From an uncultured beta proteobacterium (GTDB lineage Bacteria > Pseudomonadota > Gammaproteobacteria > Burkholderiales > Burkholderiaceae_C): DNA of 10,750 nt. Each line of letters begins with the position of its first letter. Positions within the stretch are counted from its first letter, which is position 1. Location: the NCBI GenBank assembly GCA_903914985.1, contig CAIWRE010000439.1, positions 1 to 10,750 on the forward strand, written 5' to 3'. The position numbers and the translations under genes were made by a program. Shown piece by piece: positions 5,290-10,750 of this stretch. The notes under the pieces were generated by a model, which was not told where the DNA came from, searched no databases, and saw only the letters and a list, made by a program, of their open reading frames with translations.

Positions 5290-6681
5290 TTAGCGCACTG
5301 GAGGCTTTGCTGGCGGCGGTGGCGGGGCCGTAAACGGATTGATCGCGACCTGGGCTGGGGCCGGGCCAGCGGCTGGGGGAGGCGGCGGTGCTTGATCGCT
5401 CAATGTCTTGAGGAATGCCAGCACGTCGTCGATCTCGCGTTCTGTGAGCGCCGGCCCGGAGGATGGGGTCCGGTTGAAAGGGGCCCGGTCGGTCACGATA
5501 TTGGCTTTGTAGGCGATGGGTAAATCATTGGCCACGCCGGCGGGCCCATACCAGCGCTTAGGGTCACTGTTGCGGCTGGCATAAAAGCTCACCACGTCCC
5601 GCAGATTGTTAAAAAATCCGTTGTGCATAAAGGCTTGACGCTGCGCCACGTTGCGCAAAGACGGCATTTTGAAAGTGCCGCAGAAACTTTCCACGCTCAC
5701 GCTGACCGGCACATTCGCGCTCAACGCGGGGCGCGGGCGTTCTGGTCCGCACAGACCAAGATCAAAGTACGAAGGGTTGGCATTGGCCGGGATCGCCATA
5801 TTGCGTGGTATGCCGGTGGCGTAATGCCCAAAGTCGGTGAACAAATTGTCCTTCGGTCCGCTGGCCTTGGGGTTCATGGTGTGGCAACTGGCGCAATTGC
5901 CTTTTTGGGGATCCATGAACAGTTTCATGCCACTGGTCTCAATCGGCGTGAGCTGTGCCTTGCCCGACACAAACTGGTCGTAGCGCGAGGAAAACGACTG
6001 CAATTTGTTGGTGGTTTCATAGGCCGCAATAGCCTCTGCGACGCGCTGAAACGCTTTGGTGGAGTCCTTAAAGATGTCTGCACCGAAGACCGCTGTCATT
6101 TGGGTGGCATAGTTGGAGGCCGCAATTTTGGCCACGACGCTGGCGGCGTCCTTGTTGTTCATTTCCAGCGGTGCCAGAAATGGGCCCTGCGCCTGCTGTG
6201 CCAACGTATCAACGCGGCCATCCCAAAACAAGCCGCCAACCGGATCAACGTCACCGTCTCTCACGCGAAAACCAAAAGCGGGAGTGAAACTGCTGTAGGA
6301 GTTGTGGATGACGTTGCGGGTGCCAAAAACGTTGAGGCGGCTGCCCTGGGGCACGCCGATGCGCGACCCGTTGAGGTTGGAAAACCCGGTGTTTGGCGAA
6401 TGACAGCTGGCGCAGGCTGTGCCACGCGGCTCCGATAAGTTGGTGTCATTGAATATCTTTTCCCCCAGGTCTTGTAAAGCAGTGCGCACAGGCGCTGCAG
6501 GCGGGATGGGTTGGGGTGCAAGCGTCACAGGTTTGGGTGGCGTTGGTGGGGGAGGTGGTGCAGCCAACACATCAAATTGCAGGATCGCATTGCTGATCAT
6601 CAGAACCCAGGCTGCTGCCAATGTGGATGATCTGCGCATGGTGGATCGGTGGGGCACGGTACAAGGGCGGGGAGTTTTCAC
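5290..6681 (-). CDS. Di-heme cytochrome c peroxidase / MauG-family protein
   Basis: This 463-residue periplasmic protein has two c-type haem motifs, CASCH at residues 90-94 and CASCH at 263-267, in the spacing of bacterial CCP/MauG proteins. Other landmarks are FWDGR (152-156, its Trp in the place of the inter-haem Trp), FKMPSLRNVAQRQAFMHNG (337-355) with Met352 as a possible axial ligand, and LTEREIDDVLAFLKTL near the end. CCPs reduce hydrogen peroxide with electrons from cytochrome c or a quinol; MauG relatives oxidise protein side chains. Which applies cannot be decided. The GTG start at 6681 has AGGAG 8 bases upstream; an ATG at 6639 would give a shorter, more usual signal peptide but lacks a ribosome site. 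Unusual Pro-rich tails flank the core: APPPPPTPPKP after the signal peptide, and 430-463 at the C-terminus. It follows the DUF5666 gene by 31 bp and is probably in its operon. Confidence 0.9.
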   Translation of the reverse strand: MKTPRPCTVPHRSTMRRSSTLAAAWVLMISNAILQFDVLAAPPPPPTPPKPVTLAPQPIPPAAPVRTALQDLGEKIFNDTNLSEPRGTACASCHSPNTGFSNLNGSRIGVPQGSRLNVFGTRNVIHNSYSSFTPAFGFRVRDGDVDPVGGLFWDGRVDTLAQQAQGPFLAPLEMNNKDAASVVAKIAASNYATQMTAVFGADIFKDSTKAFQRVAEAIAAYETTNKLQSFSSRYDQFVSGKAQLTPIETSGMKLFMDPQKGNCASCHTMNPKASGPKDNLFTDFGHYATGIPRNMAIPANANPSYFDLGLCGPERPRPALSANVPVSVSVESFCGTFKMPSLRNVAQRQAFMHNGFFNNLRDVVSFYASRNSDPKRWYGPAGVANDLPIAYKANIVTDRAPFNRTPSSGPALTEREIDDVLAFLKTLSDQAPPPPPAAGPAPAQVAINPFTAPPPPPAKPPVR

Positions 6682-6712
6682 AATAATTTCTCCTGATAAA
6701 CGGGGGGCGGAC

Positions 6713-8155
6713 TTAAGGGACGAATTGCGGTGGCGGCGGAATCACGGCGCGCAGCCGGTTGCGCCCGGCGATCACCTGGTACTCCACGTCAACACGGACA
6801 TGCGCCAGACGCAGAGCGTTCAGGTCATTGGGTGGCGGTGGCAATAGTGAGCCCTCTATGACCATCAGGGTGGTCGGATTGGGCTGGCCATCGAAAATCA
6901 CGGACAGGGTTTTCCCATCGGCCGCAATGGTGTCCACAAAACCGCTCTGGCGTATGACCGTGGCGTCCGGTACCGTGCTTTGGCAGTTAATGGTGCTCGC
7001 AACCGGAGTGCTTCCGGGAGGGCCGCGCACTGCGTGTACCTCCAAATACACCATGGGTCCACTTCGGGGGCAGCTGGGGCTGATCGTCGTCGCGCCGTCT
7101 ATGCGCACAGTGGCTTCGCGCAGGCTCAGGCTTTGAGCGGTCGCGTCCCACGCTATGGCGCCTTTGAGGACGACCTCGCCGCCAAGGTCTTGCGCTGAAT
7201 TTCTGGCTCGAAGGGCGGTGGCTGTCCAAACACCGTTTTGAAGCGTCGCTTCGAGCAACAGTGGCGCAGGGCTGGCAGGAAGTTGCCCTTGCAAATTCAC
7301 TGGGACGGCGATGCTACGCCCCTGTGCCCGCAGCTGACCCGCCGAAACATCAGAGGCTGCTGCCATGACATCGAGGCGCAGCAATTGGGTGCCCGTCGGC
7401 ACGGGCGCTGCATCCTTTAAGCGGGTGGGCCGCAGGGTTTGGGGCGGGCTAGTCCACTGGCTCAACCAGGCTGTCACCTGACCGCCGACCTGCATAGGGG
7501 GCGAAGCGTCGGTTTCAAGTACCGTGGAACTTCCGTTCAGTGTCAGGAGTCTTGCCCCGCTCACCGCTGTCACCTGACCGCTGATGAGGAGCTCGTAGGG
7601 CGAAGACACTTTTTCAACCCTCGACGAGACCAGCACGGGCAGCCCCTTTACCGCATCCTGCGTCCACACGCCGTGCACCTCGACGGCGTCTCCCTGAGCG
7701 ATGGCGCCAACACGGTCATAACCGTCCAGAACCGTGGCAGTGCCGTTGGTATCGCTAACCAATACCACCCGCACCCACTGGTCCATCACTTGGATGTACC
7801 CCCCATTCACGCCAGCGCTGGTGACAGGTCCGCGCAGTTGCGGAAGTATCTCGATCGTGTCGGCCACGCCCTCTTTGCTTTGGGTGACGCGCACCCGCTG
7901 GCCTAGCTTGGTGGCGCTCAGGGTTTTGGTTCCATCAGCGCTTTCGGATTGGCTTACGGCATTGCTATCGTCATATTCCACGCCATTGACGATGATGCTG
8001 CCAAAACCGGAGACAGATCCCTCGGCAATGCCGCTGCCGCCGCTTCCGACACCCGAAAGTGAGGTGCCACCGCCACAGGCCAACAGGCTCGAAGTGGCCA
8101 AGACCACAGTCCAAAACCGCAGAGCTTGGGGGCTGCGAAAAAATGCGAATTTCAT
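6713..8155 (-). CDS. DUF5666-type lipoprotein
   Basis: The 480-residue product has a lipoprotein signal ending in the lipobox SLLAC (Cys27), a Gly/Ser linker, and then GSVSGFGSIIVNGVEYDD (46-63). This is the hallmark opening of DUF5666 proteins of Burkholderiales. Several small beta modules follow, each with LGQRVRV / VEGxV / GDAVEVHG-like strands typical of an OB-like repeat. Two late Cys (in SPSCPRSG and INCQST) could pair in the periplasm. Function is unknown; the fold and anchoring suggest a periplasmic or outer-membrane scaffold. ATG 8155 overlaps the stop of the DUF6502 gene in the sequence ATGA, indicating translational coupling, with GGAG 10 bases upstream. The C-terminus ends in a proline run (PPPPQFVP), echoing the Pro-rich tails of the peroxidase encoded next. 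Confidence 0.8.
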   Translation of the reverse strand: MKFAFFRSPQALRFWTVVLATSSLLACGGGTSLSGVGSGGSGIAEGSVSGFGSIIVNGVEYDDSNAVSQSESADGTKTLSATKLGQRVRVTQSKEGVADTIEILPQLRGPVTSAGVNGGYIQVMDQWVRVVLVSDTNGTATVLDGYDRVGAIAQGDAVEVHGVWTQDAVKGLPVLVSSRVEKVSSPYELLISGQVTAVSGARLLTLNGSSTVLETDASPPMQVGGQVTAWLSQWTSPPQTLRPTRLKDAAPVPTGTQLLRLDVMAAASDVSAGQLRAQGRSIAVPVNLQGQLPASPAPLLLEATLQNGVWTATALRARNSAQDLGGEVVLKGAIAWDATAQSLSLREATVRIDGATTISPSCPRSGPMVYLEVHAVRGPPGSTPVASTINCQSTVPDATVIRQSGFVDTIAADGKTLSVIFDGQPNPTTLMVIEGSLLPPPPNDLNALRLAHVRVDVEYQVIAGRNRLRAVIPPPPQFVP

Positions 8156-9033
8156 GACTCGTTGACTCCAGTGTTTTCAGGCTTGAATTCAGGGGCTGAG
8201 AATGTGAAAAGTCCCAGCCGAAAGCGCTGAGGGTCAGGGTGGTTCAGGTCGCGCTCACATAAAGGAACCGCCTTGGCCATGACTGCCTGCAGCAAGTGGG
8301 CCCACAGGGCGTTGGCCATCAAGTTGAGCTCTTGTACCGACTCTGCGCTGAGTCCGTCAGCAAACACGCTTTGCTCCAAAAACTTGGGACCGGTCATGCC
8401 ACTGAGGTTGTGCACGCCAGCGGCCAGGTGGTCTGCTACCGATCCGGCCAAGAGCTCGCGTGACTCCCGGTGTTTGGCGTCCGGCACAAAGGCCTCACGC
8501 AACAGCTGCACTTGGCCGTCTACTTCACGTGCCACGCCCAGTCGCTGCATTTCCTGCAACACTGCGCGAGGGTGGAAGTCTTTGGACACCGCGCGGGCCA
8601 ATGCCTCAAATGAGGGGGACGGTCCGCTGAACGGAATGCAGTCGCCCCACTCCGTTTGGCTTAGCCAACGCGTTACTACCTGGTTTGCTGCGCTGGGTTT
8701 GCCCCAACTGGAACCATCTTCCTTAACCCGGGCCAGGGCCTCATGGGATGCCTCGCGAAAGGAGCGCACGTCTTTGCGATGCAGGCCGGAAAGAAGACTG
8801 ATGGCGGAATCGCTGTCGCGCTGGTCGTTGCGTTCCAGTTCCAAGCGGGCTTGCGCTAAAAAAACCGGTTTGAGCGCCTGTGCGAATTCGGCGTATCCGA
8901 CGCCAGAGCGGATCAGCCATAAAACCAAGGGCTCGGCAATCGCCAACGCCTCGTCCATCACGCCTTGGCTGGGGTTAGGGGAAGCAGGTGGAAGGTTCAT
9001 GGCATGAAGTATATGGGAAATTTTCCCATTCAT
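8152..9033 (-). CDS. DUF6502 family protein, possible DNA-binding regulator
   Basis: The 293-residue cytoplasmic protein matches what I know of DUF6502: an N-terminal helix pair (EPLVLWLIRSGVGYAEFAQALKPVF, landmark), followed by SDSAISLLSGLHRKDVRSFRE (about 73-94). That second segment reads like a helix-turn-helix with a basic recognition helix. The C-terminal half is helical, with no catalytic motif seen. In other Burkholderiales this family often sits next to a DUF5666 gene, as here, with a 4-base overlap. The start is uncertain. ATG 9033 has GGAGGTGA, but 15 bases away, and lies inside a large palindrome. ATG 9000 would remove 11 residues and put the palindrome upstream of the gene, giving an almost leaderless mRNA from the TATACT box at 9008-9013. 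A regulatory role is inferred from the helix-turn-helix look and the palindrome only. Confidence 0.8.
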   Translation of the reverse strand: MNGKISHILHAMNLPPASPNPSQGVMDEALAIAEPLVLWLIRSGVGYAEFAQALKPVFLAQARLELERNDQRDSDSAISLLSGLHRKDVRSFREASHEALARVKEDGSSWGKPSAANQVVTRWLSQTEWGDCIPFSGPSPSFEALARAVSKDFHPRAVLQEMQRLGVAREVDGQVQLLREAFVPDAKHRESRELLAGSVADHLAAGVHNLSGMTGPKFLEQSVFADGLSAESVQELNLMANALWAHLLQAVMAKAVPLCERDLNHPDPQRFRLGLFTFSAPEFKPENTGVNES

Positions 9034-9035
9034 GC
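9002..9035. promoter_or_regulatory. Nested palindrome at the DUF6502 start, candidate operator
   Basis: ATGGGAAA-T-TTTCCCAT (9013-9029) is a perfect 8-bp inverted repeat. An outer pair GCATGAA (9002-9008) / TTCATGC (9029-9035) encloses it. On the minus strand a -10-like TATACT (9013-9008) sits at its edge, with a weak TTGCAT 18 bp upstream, so the inner palindrome would fill the promoter spacer. That is a classic position for a repressor site. No regulator is proven. Confidence 0.5.
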
Positions 9036-9169
9036 AAATTATTTCAAATCACCTCCACTTTTCTTTGCGCGCGGGCGCAGTGGCACGCCAGGCTGGCACT
9101 GCGGAGCCTCGGATCCCTTAGCTTTAGGTTCTGTGATGGTTGCTGCTTGCCGTACAGGCAGACGGCATT

Positions 9170-9186
9170 GGTGGCCTTGCGCCACC
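9170..9186 (-). terminator. Hairpin just after the ispB stop, weak terminator candidate
   Basis: GGTGGC-CTTGC-GCCACC is a perfect 6-bp stem with a 5-base loop, beginning 6 bases after the ispB stop codon. No T-run follows on the minus strand, so it may only protect the mRNA 3' end. The rest of the 9034-9192 spacer contains another nested inverted repeat (GCCAG-G-CTGGC, flanked by CAGT/ACTG) near 9078-9101 and no gene. Confidence 0.35.
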
Positions 9187-9192
9187 TTCAGA

Positions 9193-10182
9193 CTACTTGT
9201 TGCGTGCCAGTGAACTGGTGGCCAGTGCGATCATGGTGTCGGTATGCGGGCCGGCCGGCAGCAGGCGGGCCTGGGCTAGCGCCCGGTCAATTTCACGCGA
9301 GGCAGACTGCATCGCGCTTTCCAGCCCGCCGGTACGTCGCACAATGGTCGCCACGGCCTCCAGTTGGCCGGCATCGCCTTTCTCAATGGCGTTGCGCACG
9401 GTGCGGGCTTCTTCCGAGGTGCCGTGCTGCATGGCCAAGATGAGAGGCAAAGTGGCTTTGCCCTCGCGCAGATCGTCGCCCAGGTTCTTGCCCATGACGC
9501 TGGCGTCGCCGGTGTAGTCCAGCACATCGTCAATCACCTGAAACGCGGTGCCAAGGGCCTGGCCGAACTCGGCGCATGCCGCCTCTTGCGCGTTGGTGGC
9601 ACCGGACAATATGGCGCCCACCTGGGCACTGGCCTCAAACAATTTTGAAGTCTTGGACCGAATCACCTTCAAATAGCCATCTTCGCTCAGGTCGGCGTTG
9701 TGCATGTTCATCAGTTGCAACACTTCGCCTTCGGCAATCACATTGGTGGCATCGGCCAGCACTTTCATAATGCGCATGTCCTGCGCTTCCACCATCATTT
9801 GAAAAGCGCGGGAGTACAAAAAGTCGCCGATCAGCACGCTCGCGGGGTTGCCAAACTTGGCATTGGCCGTGGGTTGTCCCCGGCGCAGGGTGGATTCGTC
9901 CACCACATCGTCGTGCAGCAGGGTGGCCGTATGAATGAACTCCACCACAGCCGCCATGTTGAATCGCTGGGCGCCCTCAAATCCGAGCGCTCCGCAGCAC
10001 AACAGCAACAAAGTAGGGCGAAGCCGCTTGCCGCCCGCGGCGATGATGTGTTGCGCTACGTCGCCCACCAGCGGCACGCCTGACGAGAGGCGTTGTTTGA
10101 TCACCGCGTCGACCTGGCGCAACTCGTGTTCTACGAATGCGGGTCCATAGGCGGTGTTGGGGGTGTTTTTCTGCAATTCCAT
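9193..10182 (-). CDS. ispB: Octaprenyl diphosphate synthase
   Basis: This 329-residue trans-prenyltransferase adds isopentenyl diphosphate units to farnesyl diphosphate to make the C40 side chain of ubiquinone or menaquinone, in the cytosol. All family hallmarks are present: GKRLRP (51-56), the first Asp-rich motif DDVVD (91-95) with Arg100 and Arg101 after it, GDFLYSRAFQ (119-128), KT (177-178), FQVIDDVLDY carrying the second motif DDVLD (218-222), and GKNLGDDLREGK. The residue five before the first motif is Ala86, a small side chain expected in a long-chain enzyme. Length is normal for the family. It diverges from rplU, a common arrangement in Proteobacteria. The chain length (octaprenyl as opposed to another) is taken from the proteobacterial orthologue. 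Confidence 0.93.
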   Translation of the reverse strand: MELQKNTPNTAYGPAFVEHELRQVDAVIKQRLSSGVPLVGDVAQHIIAAGGKRLRPTLLLLCCGALGFEGAQRFNMAAVVEFIHTATLLHDDVVDESTLRRGQPTANAKFGNPASVLIGDFLYSRAFQMMVEAQDMRIMKVLADATNVIAEGEVLQLMNMHNADLSEDGYLKVIRSKTSKLFEASAQVGAILSGATNAQEAACAEFGQALGTAFQVIDDVLDYTGDASVMGKNLGDDLREGKATLPLILAMQHGTSEEARTVRNAIEKGDAGQLEAVATIVRRTGGLESAMQSASREIDRALAQARLLPAGPHTDTMIALATSSLARNK

Positions 10183-10202
10183 GCGCTAGATGCCTTTGAT
10201 GG

Positions 10203-10227
10203 ATTATAGGCAGGCGGGTTTTGTCAA
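10203..10227 (-). promoter_or_regulatory. Candidate ispB promoter with short spacer
   Basis: On the minus strand a perfect TTGACA (10227-10222) and a perfect TATAAT (10208-10203) lie just upstream of the ispB ATG, but only 13 bp apart against the usual 16-18. The -10 box is well placed for a start about 14 bases before the ATG; the -35 may be unused. Confidence 0.5.
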
Positions 10228-10248
10228 GCGTGGCCCGGGAGCCGGCTG

Positions 10249-10277
10249 TTGGGCAATCGCTCTGCACCTGCTATACT
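10249..10277 (+). promoter_or_regulatory. Candidate rplU promoter
   Basis: TTGGGC (10249-10254) and TATACT (10272-10277) are separated by exactly 17 bp, giving a leader of about 45 bases before rplU. The leader contains the inverted repeat TCGAT-A-ATCGA (10308-10318) just ahead of the ribosome site AGAGG. Confidence 0.65.
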
Positions 10278-10328
10278 CGCGGGCTCTGCGGTAATCCGTC
10301 CGTGGAATCGATAATCGAAGAGGTCAAT

Positions 10329-10640
10329 ATGTACGCGGTCATAAAAACCGGCGGCAAGCAATATCGGGTTGCGGCTGGCGAAAAAATTAAAGTAGAACAG
10401 ATTGCTGCGGATGTAGGCCAAGAGATTGTGTTTAACGAAGTTTTGGCGGTCGGCAACGGCGCAGAACTGAAAGTAGGCACACCCTTGGTGTCCGGCGCAA
10501 CTGTCACGGTGACGGTTTTGTCACATGGCAAGCACGACAAAGTGCGCATTTTCAAAATGCGTCGTCGTAAGCATTACCAAAAACGCCAAGGGCACCGTCA
10601 GCAGTTCACCGAACTGCAAATCGGCGCAATTGTTGCTTAA
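10329..10640 (+). CDS. rplU: 50S ribosomal protein L21
   Basis: The 103-residue product is a full-length L21. It opens MYAVIKTGGKQYRV, has the central EVLAVGNG strand, and carries the basic C-terminal segment KMRRRKHYQKRQGHRQQFTEL (landmark) that contacts 23S rRNA. ATG 10329 is chosen over upstream in-frame codons because all L21 proteins begin here and AGAGG lies 5 bases upstream. It is the first gene of the rplU-rpmA operon, 12 bp ahead of rpmA. Confidence 0.97.
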   Translation: MYAVIKTGGKQYRVAAGEKIKVEQIAADVGQEIVFNEVLAVGNGAELKVGTPLVSGATVTVTVLSHGKHDKVRIFKMRRRKHYQKRQGHRQQFTELQIGAIVA

Positions 10641-10652
10641 AGGACACAGGTC

Positions 10653-10750
10653 ATGGCACAGAAAAAAGGCGGCGGCTCTACGCGAAACGGGCGCGATTCC
10701 AAGCCCAAGATGCTCGGTGTGAAATCGTTTGGTGGTGAGTTGATCACTGC
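10653..10750 (+). CDS. rpmA: 50S ribosomal protein L27, 3' end outside window
   Basis: The 32 complete codons visible read MAQKKGGGSTRNGRDS followed by KPKMLGVKSFGGELI, the highly conserved L27 N-terminus whose tail reaches the peptidyl-transferase centre. It starts with Met-Ala without the cleavable extension seen in Firmicutes. AGGA lies 8 bases upstream of the ATG. It is co-transcribed with rplU, and the remaining two thirds of the gene continue past the window. Confidence 0.95.
   Translation, partial: MAQKKGGGSTRNGRDSKPKMLGVKSFGGELIT

Noticed and set aside
5623..6438. 271-codon plus-strand frame
   Set aside because: Antisense to the di-heme peroxidase, whose two CxxCH motifs prove the minus strand.
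8273..9007. 244-codon plus-strand frame
   Set aside because: Antisense to the DUF6502 gene; Ser/Arg-rich shadow composition.

Overview
The window reads as chromosome of a betaproteobacterium, most likely Burkholderiales near Comamonadaceae (Rhodoferax or Polaromonas-like). The basis is the divergent arrangement of ispB with rplU-rpmA, the style of the lipoproteins with Gly-rich linkers, and the DUF6502/DUF5666 gene pair. This placement rests on recognition, not on a search.

There are two compartments. Positions 1 to about 1950 are an AT-rich, decayed accessory region. It holds a 5'-cut small ORF, a headless fragment of a secreted protein with three 23-residue Cys repeats, an intact three-helix membrane protein with its own terminator, the 3' part of a DUF6641-like island gene, and a 369-bp scar. 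The scar is made of the left ends of two different IS3-family elements joined head to head. The region abuts the 3' side of a tRNA-Pro(CGG) gene, as expected of an old integrated island, but no att duplicate was found inside the window.

From 2002 onward the DNA is GC-richer and well packed: tRNA-Pro, an outer-membrane beta-barrel protein, a 704-residue lipoprotein, and a minus-strand operon. The operon order is DUF6502 protein, DUF5666 lipoprotein (ATGA overlap), then a di-heme MauG/CCP-type peroxidase 31 bp further on. A strong nested palindrome sits on the DUF6502 start region and could be the operator of the unit. All the envelope products here (barrel, two lipoproteins, peroxidase) carry export signals.

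The right end is housekeeping: ispB (octaprenyl diphosphate synthase, quinone side chain) on the minus strand, diverging from rplU (L21) and rpmA (L27, cut by the window end).

The items most worth following are the DUF6502-DUF5666-peroxidase unit with its palindrome, and the Cys-repeat remnant whose repeats differ almost only at synonymous sites. I saw no CRISPR array, no complete mobile element and no recognisable defence system.
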